NCBI GenBank assembly: GCA_963770155.1
Contig: CAVYOE010000001.1
Location: 1,054,001 to 1,118,000, forward strand
DNA length: 64,000 nt
Direction of reading: 5' to 3'
From: CAVYOE01 sp963770155
GTDB taxonomy: Bacteria > Actinomycetota > Thermoleophilia > Solirubrobacterales > 70-9
Made by a program: the position numbers and the translations under genes
Notes under the pieces: generated by a model
Told to the model about the DNA's origin: nothing
What the model saw: only the letters and a program-made list of their open reading frames with translations
The model's database searches: none
Part shown: positions 8,839-17,509 of the stretch, piece by piece
How the letters are laid out: each line of letters starts with the position of its first letter
Position numbering within the stretch: the stretch's first letter is position 1

Positions 8839-9894
8839 ATGATCGGTACCGAGGTATTCAGCAACCCGGGGTTCTTCATCACCTACGCGGCGGTGCAAGC
8901 CGGCCTGCTGCTGGTTCTCGTCCGCCTCCTCGATCCCTACGAGAAGCAGCCGATCTGGGTCCTCGCCCTGATGGTCCTCTGGGGCGCCACCGGCGCTGCG
9001 TTCATCGCCCTGGTCGGCAACGAGGCGGTCAAGGGTCTGCTGAGCCCGGAGGCGAAGACAGTCTTCGGCGACGCGATCGCGGCCCCGATCGTCGAGGAGA
9101 TCGCCAAGGGGCTGGCCCTGCTGGCGGCACTTCTCCTGGGGCGAACCGCGCTGAGGCGAGCGGGCGTCTTCGGTCTCGACGGCGTCTCCGCCCTGATGGT
9201 CTGCGGTGCGGCGATCGGGCTCGGCTTCGGCTTCACCGAGGACTTCTTCTACTTCACCGACCACGCGGTGAACGAGGGTCTCTCGGGCGGCACCGACATC
9301 TTCCTCGGCCGGCGCGACTTCTTCGGGCCCACCGCCCTCCACCACCCGATGTTCACGGCGATGTTCGGCGCCGGCCTCGGCCTCGCGACCTGGGCGGTCA
9401 CCACCCGCGGCAAGGCGCTCTGGGGCCTGGCCGGCCTGGCGCTGGCGATCCTGGCCCACGCGATCAACAACGGTCTGATCGAGCTCATCCTCTATCTCCA
9501 GTACGGGCTCGACGAGACCACCAACTGGGTCAACGACCTGAGCCTCAACCCCGACGTCGACACCACCGCGAACACGGTCAGCTGGGTGCTCGGGGTCTTC
9601 GACTACATGCTGATCATCGGTTTCCTGGTCGCTGTATGGCTCTGGCAGCGCTACCAGCGGCGGGTGATCGCCGAACAGCTCGAGCCCGAGGTCGAAACCG
9701 GCGTCATCGCCGAGGAGGACCGCCAGCGGATCATCACGCCGTTCGCACGGGGCAAGGCCTATTGGTCGCTGATCCGCGAGAGCCGCTTCGACCGCTACCA
9801 GCAGGATGCGCGACCAGGATCGCGACGCGGCCCGTCTGGCGCTGCTCAAGTGGCGGACCGAGCGCTTTGGCGGCGAGCAGGCTCGGATCAGTGA
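8839..9894 (+). CDS. PrsW-family intramembrane metalloprotease
   Basis: A 351-residue polytopic membrane protein of the PrsW/CPBP-like protease group. Conserved acidic and His motifs in membrane helices are present: Glu86-Glu87 in APIVEEIAKG, GFTEDFFYF (about 131-139), HHPMFTAMFG (about 172) and HAINNG (about 213). PrsW of B. subtilis cleaves an anti-sigma factor in the membrane; the target here is unknown. The start ATG has GAGGGA very close upstream. The last 29 codons overlap the next gene in another frame. The C-terminal residues encoded in the overlap are basic and of low complexity, which raises the possibility that the natural protein continues into the ATPase frame. Confidence 0.82.
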   Translation: MIGTEVFSNPGFFITYAAVQAGLLLVLVRLLDPYEKQPIWVLALMVLWGATGAAFIALVGNEAVKGLLSPEAKTVFGDAIAAPIVEEIAKGLALLAALLLGRTALRRAGVFGLDGVSALMVCGAAIGLGFGFTEDFFYFTDHAVNEGLSGGTDIFLGRRDFFGPTALHHPMFTAMFGAGLGLATWAVTTRGKALWGLAGLALAILAHAINNGLIELILYLQYGLDETTNWVNDLSLNPDVDTTANTVSWVLGVFDYMLIIGFLVAVWLWQRYQRRVIAEQLEPEVETGVIAEEDRQRIITPFARGKAYWSLIRESRFDRYQQDARPGSRRGPSGAAQVADRALWRRAGSDQ

Positions 9895-12160
9895 GCAGCG
9901 CCGCCGCCTGGTCTCGTCCGCCTCTATCGCCGAATACGGCGGAACCCTGCCGCGCCCGTCGAGCAAGCTGATCGGGCGCCGCGAGGAGCTCGATGCCGTC
10001 ACCGGTCTCCTTTCCCAGCCCGACCAGCGGCTCGTCACCCTGACCGGCCCCGGCGGCACCGGCAAGACACGGCTGTCCCTGGAGATCGGCGCCATGCTCG
10101 AGAAGAACTTCGCCGGCGGCGCATATTTCGTCGACCTCGCGCCGATCAGCGACCCGACGCGTGTACCCGGGGAGATCGCCAAGGGCCTCGAGATCTCCGA
10201 GCTTGCCGGCGAGAACCCGCTCGAGCGCCTGATCGACTACCTCCGCGACAAGCACCTGCTGATCCTGCTCGACAACTTCGAGCAGGTGACCGGGGCCGCC
10301 AACGCGGTGGCCGACCTCATGGGGAACGCCCCGCGGGTCACCTTCCTGGTCACCAGCCGCATCCCGCTGCGGATCCGGGGCGAGCGCGAATTCGCAGTGC
10401 CGACTCTTTCGATCGCCTCTGGCGCCGATGGAGCAACCGAGGCCGTCCAGCTCTTCCTCGACCGCGCCCAGACGGCGGCGCCCAACTTCGAGCCTGACCG
10501 CGACGAGCTCAAGGCCGTCGAGAACCTCTGCCGCCGGGTCGACGGCCTGCCACTGGCGATCGAGCTGCTCGCCTCCCGGGTGAGCACGCTCACGCCTCGC
10601 GCCCTCGTCCGCCGGATCGAGGCGGGTGAAGTCGGCGCCGGCGCCAGCCCCGATGTCGAGGCGGGAGCCGCGCTCACGGACGCGCCGGTCCGCCACCAGA
10701 CGCTCGATGCAGCGATCACCTGGAGCACCGACCTGCTCGATCCCGACCAGTCGAAGATCTTCCAGCGGCTCTCGGTCTTCCCCGCCGGCGCGCGCCCCGA
10801 TGCAGCTGCCGGGGTGGTCGAGGGCATGGACGAGTCCCGGGTCCTGACCCTGCTCGGCACCCTGCGGGATGCCAGCCTCGTCGTGCAGCGACCGGACCCG
10901 AACGGCGAGCCGCGTTTCCGGATGCTGGAGACGATCCGCGAGTTCGCGGCCAACAAGCTGGCCGAGAGCGGCGAGGAGGACAAGGTGAAGGCGCTTCAGG
11001 CCGACCACTGCCTCTCCCTATCCCGGGCAGCGGCGGAATCGTTTAACACCAGCTCGAGCCGCGAGTGGCTGCCCCAGTTGGACATCGTCTACGAGAACCT
11101 GCGGGTGGCGATGGACTGGATGGTCGAGCACAGCCGGGCCGGCGACGCGGTCGAGATCGCCTCGCTGCTGGTGCCGCTCTGGGAGCGCGGCCACATGAGC
11201 GAGATCCGCAACTGGCTCGAGGAGAAGGTGCTCGAGGGAGGCCACTCGCTCGAGCCGCTGGCCGAAGGCCAGGCCCAGCGACTGGCCGGCCGCCTCAGTC
11301 TGCTGCTCGGCGACTACCAGAAGGCCGAGAAGCTCCTGGGCGCCGCGATCGAGAACCCGGCGCTGAGCGACGACGAGCGTATGCGCGGCACCTGGGACGC
11401 CGGCTGGATCCAGCTCTTCCAGGGCCGCTACGAGGAGGCCAAGCGCCTGTTCGAAGAGTCACTGAAAACAGCGCGGGTGCTCGACGACAAGGCCGCACTC
11501 GGTCAGTCGCTCGGCAACCTCGGTCGCGCCCTCTCTGAGATGGGCGATGGCGAGGCAGCTCGCCAGGCACTGACCGAGAGCCTCGAGCACCGTCGCGCGG
11601 CCGGCGACCGCCGTGGCCTGGCGAGCTCGCTCAGCAACATGTCCCACGCCGCGCTGCGAACCGGGGACCCCGACGCGGCGCTGGAGTCGGCCGAGGAGGC
11701 GCTGGCCGTCGCCCAGGACCTCCAGGACTCGCCGAAGACGGTAGAGGCGCTCTACCCGCTGGGGATCGCCTGCATCGTCCGCGGCGATATGAGCCGGGCC
11801 AGTGAGATCAGCCTGAAGCGGCTCGACCTATGCAACGAGCTCGGCGACAAGCGCGGTGTCGCCGAGTCGCTCGAGATCATGTCCGTGGTCGAGGGCAGGA
11901 AGGGCAACGGCGAGCGCTCTGCGCGGCTCCTGGGAGCGGGCATGGCCGTGCGCGATTCGATCGGCGCCAACCGCTGGGCCGCCGAGCAGGACGGACTCGA
12001 CCGGCACATCCCGGCGATCAAGGAGACGCTTGGCGCCGACAAGTACGCAACGGAGCTGGCCGCCGGCAAGGCGATGACCAAGGACGAGGCGGTCGCCTAC
12101 GCGCTCGAGGGCGCCGAAGACGTGATGACCGAACAGATCGGAGCCGGCGTCGGCGCCTAG
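9806..12160 (+). CDS. STAND/AfsR-type ATPase with tetratricopeptide repeats
   Basis: A 784-residue signal-transduction ATPase. Walker A is GPGGTGKTRL (residues 81-90) and Walker B is LLILLDNFEQV. TSRIPLRIRGE and LCRRVDGLPLAIELLASR are typical NB-ARC/STAND segments of MalT and AfsR-like regulators. The second half (about 430-750) is helical with TPR-like repeats (for example LGNLGRALSEMGDGEAARQ). No N-terminal or C-terminal DNA-binding domain is visible, which is unusual for these regulators. The ATG at 9806 lies within the PrsW gene and overlaps it by 89 bases. No other in-frame start precedes Walker A. The N-terminal 30 residues (LALLKWRTERFGGEQ) look like the cytoplasmic end helix of PrsW proteins. 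Confidence 0.8.
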   Translation: MRDQDRDAARLALLKWRTERFGGEQARISEQRRRLVSSASIAEYGGTLPRPSSKLIGRREELDAVTGLLSQPDQRLVTLTGPGGTGKTRLSLEIGAMLEKNFAGGAYFVDLAPISDPTRVPGEIAKGLEISELAGENPLERLIDYLRDKHLLILLDNFEQVTGAANAVADLMGNAPRVTFLVTSRIPLRIRGEREFAVPTLSIASGADGATEAVQLFLDRAQTAAPNFEPDRDELKAVENLCRRVDGLPLAIELLASRVSTLTPRALVRRIEAGEVGAGASPDVEAGAALTDAPVRHQTLDAAITWSTDLLDPDQSKIFQRLSVFPAGARPDAAAGVVEGMDESRVLTLLGTLRDASLVVQRPDPNGEPRFRMLETIREFAANKLAESGEEDKVKALQADHCLSLSRAAAESFNTSSSREWLPQLDIVYENLRVAMDWMVEHSRAGDAVEIASLLVPLWERGHMSEIRNWLEEKVLEGGHSLEPLAEGQAQRLAGRLSLLLGDYQKAEKLLGAAIENPALSDDERMRGTWDAGWIQLFQGRYEEAKRLFEESLKTARVLDDKAALGQSLGNLGRALSEMGDGEAARQALTESLEHRRAAGDRRGLASSLSNMSHAALRTGDPDAALESAEEALAVAQDLQDSPKTVEALYPLGIACIVRGDMSRASEISLKRLDLCNELGDKRGVAESLEIMSVVEGRKGNGERSARLLGAGMAVRDSIGANRWAAEQDGLDRHIPAIKETLGADKYATELAAGKAMTKDEAVAYALEGAEDVMTEQIGAGVGA

Positions 12161-12164
12161 ACGC

Positions 12165-12183
12165 AGTTCCCTGACGCGGAACT
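12165..12183. terminator. Hairpin between convergent genes
   Basis: AGTTCC (12165-12170) and GGAACT (12178-12183) form a perfect 6-base stem with a 7-base loop between the convergent stops at 12160 and 12182. There is no T-tract, so intrinsic termination is uncertain. It would read equally on both strands. Confidence 0.35.
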
Positions 12184-12598
12184 AGACGTTAGTCCCGATC
12201 CACATGGCCAGGAGGAACAGCTGCAGTACGTGGAAGCTCTGGTCCACGAACAGGTAGACCGTGTTCGGCTCTGAATCGGCGGCGCTGGGCGGGTCGCCCA
12301 GCTTCTTCACCTTCTTGCCCCAGATCGCGATCAGGCGGCCGTCGTCCTGGATCATGTGCGGGATCGCGATCAGTACCACCGTGAGCAGCGCCCATCCCAG
12401 GTCACGCTTGTCGGCGATCCACATGAAGATCGGGACGTAGCAGAGCGTGTAGAAGAAGATGTGGGAGGCGAGCGCCTTGAAGGCGACGCCGCCGCTGAGA
12501 CCGTTGCGCTTGTACAGCGCCTGGAAGGTCGTCTGCAGCAGGAAGTCGCCCACGAGGTGAGCGACCATGAAAGTGGCAAATAGCTCTATCCACGGCAT
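12182..12598 (-). CDS. DUF3307 membrane protein
   Basis: A 138-residue protein with four likely membrane segments. It shows the DUF3307 hallmarks: the early HLVGDFLLQT segment (about 14-23), a central HMIQDD and a late FVDQSFHVLQL. The conserved His and Asp residues lie in the membrane segments. The family has no firmly established function. The gene stands alone on the minus strand, convergent with the STAND ATPase gene and about 99 bases downstream of nadA. Confidence 0.8.
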   Translation of the reverse strand: MPWIELFATFMVAHLVGDFLLQTTFQALYKRNGLSGGVAFKALASHIFFYTLCYVPIFMWIADKRDLGWALLTVVLIAIPHMIQDDGRLIAIWGKKVKKLGDPPSAADSEPNTVYLFVDQSFHVLQLFLLAMWIGTNV

Positions 12599-12697
12599 GG
12601 AGGCAGTCCATTCTTTCGCCCCGCCCGGCGAAGCACCTTCTCCCGGCAGGATCCCGTGCCTGTTCAGGCACGAAATTGCGGGCTCAGCCGGTGGCTC

Positions 12698-13729
12698 TCA
12701 CCCGATCGAAACCATCCGCTCAATCGGGATTCGGGCGCGCTCCGCGATTTCCTCGTCGACCTTGACCTCGAACTTCATCTCGCGCAGCGAGTCCCGGAGC
12801 TTCGGCAGGGTGATCATCTTCATGTACTTGCAGAAGGCCATCCGGTTGGCCTCGATCAGGTTGGCCTCCGGCGCCGCCTGCTGCAGGGGGTAGAGCATCC
12901 CGGTCTCGGTGGCGACGATGTAGGAGCCATCGGGCTTTTTCTCCACGTGGTCGAGCATCCCGGAGGTCGAGAGCATGTGGACGCCCTCGGCCTCGATGTC
13001 GCCCGAGGCGAGGTACTCCATCGCCTGGGTCGAGCAGCCGCACTCCGGGTGGATCAGGAACTCCGCCTCGGGATGCTCGGCGCGGGTCTCGGCGATGTCC
13101 TCCGGCCGGATCCCCGCGTGGACGTGACACTCGCCGTCCCAGACGTGGAAGCGCGCGCGGCGGTCGGGGTCATCGACTAGGCCGGTCTCCCGCTCGACGA
13201 AGGCGCCGAGCCACATGTCCGGACCGAACAGGATCTCGGTCTGAGGGCCGTGCTCGTGCCAGATGTGCTCGACGATTTGCACCGCGTTCGAGGAGGTGCA
13301 GCAGTAGTCGGTCTCGGCCTTGACCTCGGCCGAGGTGTTGACGTACATGACCACCAGGGCGCCCGGGTGCTCGGCCTTCCACGCCCGGAGCTGGTCGGCG
13401 TTGATCGAGTCCGAGAGCGAGCAGCCGGCGTCGGGGTCGGGGATCAGCACGGTCTTCTCCGGCGAGAGGATCGAGGCGGTCTCCGCCATGAAATGGACCC
13501 CGCAGAAGTCGATCACCGCCGAGTCGGTCTCCGCGGCGGCACGCGAGAGGCCGAGCGAGTCGCCGGTGAAGTGGGCGACGTCCTGGATCTCGGGCACCTG
13601 GTAGTTGTGGGCCAGGATCACGGCGTCGCGCTGGGCGGCGAGCTCGCGTACCTCCTCGGAGATCTCCCGGATCTCCTCCGGATCGAGGGGCTTCGGGATT
13701 CCAGGTTGGATCGTCGGTAGCTCTTGCAT
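12698..13729 (-). CDS. nadA: Quinolinate synthase NadA
   Basis: A 343-residue iron-sulfur enzyme that condenses iminoaspartate with dihydroxyacetone phosphate to quinolinate in de novo NAD synthesis. Recognisable motifs are HNYQVPEIQD (41-50), FTGDSLGLS, FMAE, YVNTSAEVKAETD, CCTSSNAV and HPECGC. By position, Cys103, Cys201 and Cys300 are the likely [4Fe-4S] ligands. The start ATG at 13729 has GGAGG 8 bases upstream. nadC is about 2.9 kb away on the same strand, but no nadB (L-aspartate oxidase) or aspartate dehydrogenase is seen in the window, so the NAD genes are not one operon. Confidence 0.95.
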   Translation of the reverse strand: MQELPTIQPGIPKPLDPEEIREISEEVRELAAQRDAVILAHNYQVPEIQDVAHFTGDSLGLSRAAAETDSAVIDFCGVHFMAETASILSPEKTVLIPDPDAGCSLSDSINADQLRAWKAEHPGALVVMYVNTSAEVKAETDYCCTSSNAVQIVEHIWHEHGPQTEILFGPDMWLGAFVERETGLVDDPDRRARFHVWDGECHVHAGIRPEDIAETRAEHPEAEFLIHPECGCSTQAMEYLASGDIEAEGVHMLSTSGMLDHVEKKPDGSYIVATETGMLYPLQQAAPEANLIEANRMAFCKYMKMITLPKLRDSLREMKFEVKVDEEIAERARIPIERMVSIG

Positions 13730-13788
13730 CGAGCGTTCCTCCGGTCCGCGGCTTGGGCCGGGACCTGGTCGGTTATGTTCGCCGCCCC

Positions 13789-13802
13789 GGTCAAAAATGA
13801 CC
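13789..13802. promoter_or_regulatory. Perfect inverted repeat upstream of nadA
   Basis: GGTCA-AAAA-TGACC lies 60 bases upstream of the nadA start. A third copy of the half-site (TGACC on the plus strand, at 13822-13826) follows within about 25 bases. Position and symmetry suggest an operator for nadA. The cognate regulator is unknown. Confidence 0.35.
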
Positions 13803-13845
13803 TCGAGACAGGCGAATGAACTGACCTAAGGATACCGGGCCGGGG

Positions 13846-15108
13846 TCAGCGGCGCCGCTTTTTCTTGCGCTTCTTTTTCTTCTTCTTTTGCGGTGCCGCG
13901 GTGGGCGGCGCCGGCGCAGCCCCCGGTGGCTTTGCAGGCGGTTTCGCCTGGACATCGGTCTGGCGCACTTTTTGCTCGTTGAAGATCGTCTCGGCCACGG
14001 TCCCGAAGTAGGCGCCCCGGAGCTTCTCCGGCTCGTTCGCGAGCCGGTTGCTGTTAACCGCCCCCACCTGGGTCCCGTTGACGCCGGTGACGATCCAGCC
14101 GCCGCCGCTGCAGCCGCCGGTCATGTTGCAGCCGATCACGATGTTCGCCGGCCCGACGCCGCTTATGTCCGAATATCCGGTTGTGTACGAGTCGCACATG
14201 TACTCGCGCTCCCCGTCGAACGGCGGCGCCGCCGGGTAGCCGAAGTCGGCCCAGTACTGGGCCGGGTCGTAATTGAAAAGGATTCCCCTGGCACCGAGGC
14301 GGTCCTGAATCGTCTGGCCCTGGTCGTCGCGGAACAGCCCGAGATAGGCGACGTCTTCGTTCCAGTTGAAGCTGTTGACCCAGCCGGCGGAGCTGACGAC
14401 GTGCTGCGCGGGCCAGACCCCGTACGGAGCGACGCCGTTGCGGTAGCCGGGGACGAAGACGACTCGCTTGACCCAGCCCTCGCCGTTGGCTCCGAAGACA
14501 CAGTGCCCGGCGGTGACCACCAAGCTCTTGTTGGGAGCATTCACCAAGGTGCCCGAGCAAACCGAGAAGCCCTGCCCCGTATCCATGAAGAGCTTGCCGT
14601 GTAGTCGCAGTGGGTCCGTCGACTCGTCGGAAAACTCGTAGAGCTCGTAGTCCGGGTCGTCCGCACCGGCCGCGCCCTGTGGCTCCTCCGGAGCCGGCGG
14701 GGCTCCACCGCTGAGCGAGAGGGGCTCGGCATCGCGGTTTGGAGGCGCGCCGAGGCTCTTCGGAGCGGGCGCCGGGTCGAGCGGCTTCGCGGGCCCGGCG
14801 TCAGGAACCGAGGTCGGGGGTCCTTGCGGCTCGGGCGGCTCCGACGAATCATCCTTAGCGGGGACCTTCGGCAGCTGGACGGGATTGTCCTCAGCCTGGC
14901 GGAGCCTCTTCTCGGTCCAAAAGGCTTCGGTCTTCTGTGCCTGCTTCGGCGTGATCTCACCGGGCGCCTCGGCCGATGCCTCTCCCCCGCTGCCATCGAG
15001 ACTGGCATCGCGTTCATCGTTGCCCCCGCATGCGGAGACCAGGAGTGCGGCACCGAGGGCGAGGACGAACATCACCGCCGCCAGGCACCGCGACCGGCTC
15101 TTACCCAT
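13846..15108 (-). CDS. Trypsin-like (S1) serine peptidase lipoprotein with Lys/Arg tail
   Basis: A 420-residue paralogue of the protease at 5517. The start is the ATG at 15108, preceded by GGGGGA; an upstream TTG at 15120 is less likely. The signal sequence ends in the lipobox LLVSAC (Cys27), followed by GGNDERDASL. The linker segment FWTEKRLRQAEDNPVQLP (63-80) closely matches the other lipoprotease. A Pro-rich spacer (about 81-160) leads to an S1 domain with His202 (TAGHC), Asp252 (EDVAYL) and Ser334 (GCSGG). The last 13 residues are Lys and Arg except one. Expected to be tethered to the membrane with the protease outside. Substrate unknown. Confidence 0.87.
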   Translation of the reverse strand: MGKSRSRCLAAVMFVLALGAALLVSACGGNDERDASLDGSGGEASAEAPGEITPKQAQKTEAFWTEKRLRQAEDNPVQLPKVPAKDDSSEPPEPQGPPTSVPDAGPAKPLDPAPAPKSLGAPPNRDAEPLSLSGGAPPAPEEPQGAAGADDPDYELYEFSDESTDPLRLHGKLFMDTGQGFSVCSGTLVNAPNKSLVVTAGHCVFGANGEGWVKRVVFVPGYRNGVAPYGVWPAQHVVSSAGWVNSFNWNEDVAYLGLFRDDQGQTIQDRLGARGILFNYDPAQYWADFGYPAAPPFDGEREYMCDSYTTGYSDISGVGPANIVIGCNMTGGCSGGGWIVTGVNGTQVGAVNSNRLANEPEKLRGAYFGTVAETIFNEQKVRQTDVQAKPPAKPPGAAPAPPTAAPQKKKKKKRKKKRRR

Positions 15109-15195
15109 GTCTTCCCCCAAAGCCCATGCGTCGGGTCGAGTATTTCAAAAGCCAGGCCTCCCGTACGCCGGTTGCAGTTGCGCATACTCTCCGGA

Positions 15196-16053
15196 ATGCC
15201 GGAGCTGCCCGAAGTCGAGATCACCGCGCGCCGCCTCAGCTCTGCCCTGGCCGGCGCTGAGGTCGAGTCGGCGCTGGCCACAGGCGTGGCCACGCTGAAG
15301 ACGTTCGACCCACCGCTCGATGCGCTCGCCGGGGAGCGGATCGAGGGCGTCGGGAGGATCGGCAAGATGCTGCGGGTCGACTTCTCCAACCGACTGTCGC
15401 TGCTGGTTCACCTGATGTCGGCGGGGAGACTGCAGCTCTTCGAGAAGCGGGCCTCGCTCAAGGACAAGCGCTCGCGGCTGCGGATCCGGGTCTCCGGAGG
15501 GAGCGGCGAGCGGGAGCTGCGTCTGCGGGAGTTCGGGACGCGGCAGTCGGCCTGGGCCAAGTTGCTGCCTACGGGGGAGGTCGTCGCCGACGAGATGGTC
15601 GCCACCCTTGGTCCAGAGGCGTGGCCGCCCCCGCCGGCCGAGCAGTTCGCCTCCCTGATCGAACAGCCTCGCCACCTCCACCCACTGCTTCGCGACCAGC
15701 GGACGATCGCCGGGATCGGCCGTTCGTGGGTGGACGAGATCCTCTGGCGCGCGCAGCTCTCCCCGTTCAAGAAAGGCGGCGACCTCGACGGCGACGAGGT
15801 GGACGCGCTCCACGGCGCCCTGCCGCTGCTCGGGGAGGTGATCGAGTTCTACGAGAAGGAGGTCGGTGACGAGATCCCCGACAAGATGCCGATGCCGCTT
15901 GAGGTCCACCGCCGCGAGGGCGAACCATGTCCGCGCTGCGGTACCACCATCGAGGCGGTGTTCTTCTCAGAGCACCAGACCAACTATTGCCCCGAGTGTC
16001 AGACGGGCGGCCGGGTCTTGAAGGATCGCCGCCTGTCGCGGCTGCTGAAGTAG
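15196..16053 (+). CDS. mutM: Formamidopyrimidine-DNA glycosylase (MutM/Nei family)
   Basis: A 285-residue base-excision repair enzyme. The start is the ATG at 15196, which gives MPELPEVE so that the catalytic Pro2 and Glu3 follow the initiator Met. The beta-hairpin Lys is in GRIGKML (residue about 56). The helix-two-turn-helix region is IAGIGRSWVDEILWRAQLSP. The C-terminal zinc finger has CPRC and CPEC pairs (about 244-268). The enzyme removes oxidised purines or pyrimidines and nicks the DNA. MutM versus Nei-like specificity cannot be decided from the motifs. Divergent from the lipoprotease gene. Confidence 0.92.
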   Translation: MPELPEVEITARRLSSALAGAEVESALATGVATLKTFDPPLDALAGERIEGVGRIGKMLRVDFSNRLSLLVHLMSAGRLQLFEKRASLKDKRSRLRIRVSGGSGERELRLREFGTRQSAWAKLLPTGEVVADEMVATLGPEAWPPPPAEQFASLIEQPRHLHPLLRDQRTIAGIGRSWVDEILWRAQLSPFKKGGDLDGDEVDALHGALPLLGEVIEFYEKEVGDEIPDKMPMPLEVHRREGEPCPRCGTTIEAVFFSEHQTNYCPECQTGGRVLKDRRLSRLLK

Positions 16054-16077
16054 GGGCGCGATTGCGGGCTAGCGCCC
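16054..16077. terminator. Hairpin between convergent mutM and NTF2-like genes
   Basis: GGGCGC (16054-16059) pairs with GCGCCC (16072-16077) around a 12-base loop, directly after the mutM stop and overlapping the end of the convergent gene. No T-tract. Candidate bidirectional terminator. Confidence 0.35.
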
Positions 16078-16587
16078 GGTGGCGCGCCGGATCAGGCCGC
16101 GGCCGATCCGAAGCGGGTGCGAGGCGGCGGTGCCGAGGCGGCCGCTGAGGCTGAGCGGGTCGCGGGCCACGCCGAGCTGACGCATGATGTCGCCGGGATT
16201 GAAGTAGACGCGCTCGCAGACGAGGCGGTCCTCGTCGAAGATGAAGAAGGCGGTCATCCGGGTCTCGAACGAGCGGCCGGTCGGCGGCAGCGCCCGCAGT
16301 GGACCGTCGTGGGTCCCCCGGAGAACGAACTCGACGATCACCGCATCGTCGGAGTGGTGGAGCTCGAGCAGCTCGTTGCTTTGATCGGGGAACGCCCTGC
16401 GGGTCTCCTCGAAATAAGCACGCACCTCCTCCTCCCCGTCGTGGACCTCGCCGGTTCCGATCAGCTCATAGCGCGGGTGGTGAAAGGTGTCGATCGTCGC
16501 GTCGAACTCGTGGCGGTTCTCGGAATCCATGTGCTCGCGCACGATTTCCTCTCGCTTCTCCCGCAGGCTTTGCCCGAGCAGCGCCAT
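16069..16587 (-). CDS. SnoaL/NTF2-like protein
   Basis: A 172-residue protein of the cystatin-like alpha-plus-beta barrel fold. The typical opening TIDTFHHPRYELIGTGEVHDG (about 32-52), a middle strand block (VIVEFVLRGTH) and the aromatic end segment FFIFDEDRLVCERVYFN support a SnoaL-like polyketide-cyclase or ester-cyclase relative. A basic tail (last 25 residues) extends beyond the fold. The gene lies 9 bases downstream of nadC. Function unknown; the fold is used by many enzymes and binding proteins. Confidence 0.7.
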   Translation of the reverse strand: MALLGQSLREKREEIVREHMDSENRHEFDATIDTFHHPRYELIGTGEVHDGEEEVRAYFEETRRAFPDQSNELLELHHSDDAVIVEFVLRGTHDGPLRALPPTGRSFETRMTAFFIFDEDRLVCERVYFNPGDIMRQLGVARDPLSLSGRLGTAASHPLRIGRGLIRRATGR

Positions 16588-16596
16588 CGCCGGACC

Positions 16597-17448
16597 CTAT
16601 AGGGGCTCGAGCTCCATGCTCAGGTCGAGCGCCGGAGCCGAATGCGTGAGCGCGCCGACCGAGATGAAGTCGACCCCCGTCTCGGCGACGGCGCGGATGT
16701 TCTCCAGGGTGATCCCGCCCGACGCCTCTACCGAAACGCCGTCTCCCGGAGCGCCGCGTGCCAACCCCACCGCGGCGTCGAGCGTCTGCGGGTCCATGTT
16801 GTCGAGCAGGATCCGGTCGGCGCCGCCCGCGATCGCCTCGCTCACCTCACCGAGGCTCGAGCATTCGACCTCGACCGGATCGTGCGGGCGGCCTCGTTTC
16901 GCCCTCTCGACCGCGGAGCGAAGGCCGTCGGCGAGGGCGATGTGGTTCTCCTTGATCAGGACCGCGTCGTAGAGGCCCATCCGGTGGTTGGCTCCGCCGC
17001 CGGCAGCGACCGCGGCCTTCTCCAGCTCGCGTAGGCCGGGGGTCGTCTTGCGGGTGTCGAGGACCTGGACGCCGGTGCCCTGCACCGCCTGGACGAAAAG
17101 GGCGGTCATCGTCGCGACTCCGGACAGATGCCCGAGCAGGTTGAGCGCGACTCGCTCGGCGCTGAGCAGGGCGCGGGCAGGCCCCTGCGCGGTTGCGATC
17201 GTCGCCGGGACCACGTCGCGCCAGGCGTTCGCGTCCTTGCCGACCAAATCGAAGCCCTCGGCGCCGGCCTGCATGAACGCTTCCTCTGCAGCGTCGAAGC
17301 CGTAAGCGATGCCGGGGGCCTTCTGGACGATCCTTGCCCGCGCACCGTCCTCTGGCGCGATCAGCGCTTCGGTGGTGATGTCGCCCGAGCCGACGTCCTC
17401 GGCCAGGGCGCGCTCGACAAGCTCGGTGAGACCGCTGCGGTCGCTCAT
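16597..17448 (-). CDS. nadC: Nicotinate-nucleotide pyrophosphorylase NadC
   Basis: A 283-residue quinolinate phosphoribosyltransferase, the step after NadA in NAD synthesis. Diagnostic segments are the early EDVGSGDITTEALI, the AERVALNLLGHLSGVAT helix, DTRKTTPGLRELEKAAVAAGGG (Arg/Lys phosphate-binding residues) and the end IRAVAETGVDFISVGALTHS. I chose the ATG at 17448; a GTG at 17478 would add ten residues. The gene is divergent from the ECF sigma gene with 61 bases between starts. Confidence 0.95.
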   Translation of the reverse strand: MSDRSGLTELVERALAEDVGSGDITTEALIAPEDGARARIVQKAPGIAYGFDAAEEAFMQAGAEGFDLVGKDANAWRDVVPATIATAQGPARALLSAERVALNLLGHLSGVATMTALFVQAVQGTGVQVLDTRKTTPGLRELEKAAVAAGGGANHRMGLYDAVLIKENHIALADGLRSAVERAKRGRPHDPVEVECSSLGEVSEAIAGGADRILLDNMDPQTLDAAVGLARGAPGDGVSVEASGGITLENIRAVAETGVDFISVGALTHSAPALDLSMELEPL

Positions 17449-17509
17449 CGTCGCATCGTATTTCTCACGCGATCTCACGAATCGCGCGCCACTCGCGTTT
17501 AATCAAGCG

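Noticed and set aside
9806..12160. STAND ATPase as an anti-phage (AVAST-like) defence gene
   Set aside because: No effector nuclease or other defence domain is visible, and the repeats and core resemble MalT/AfsR-type regulators. Neighbours are not defence genes.
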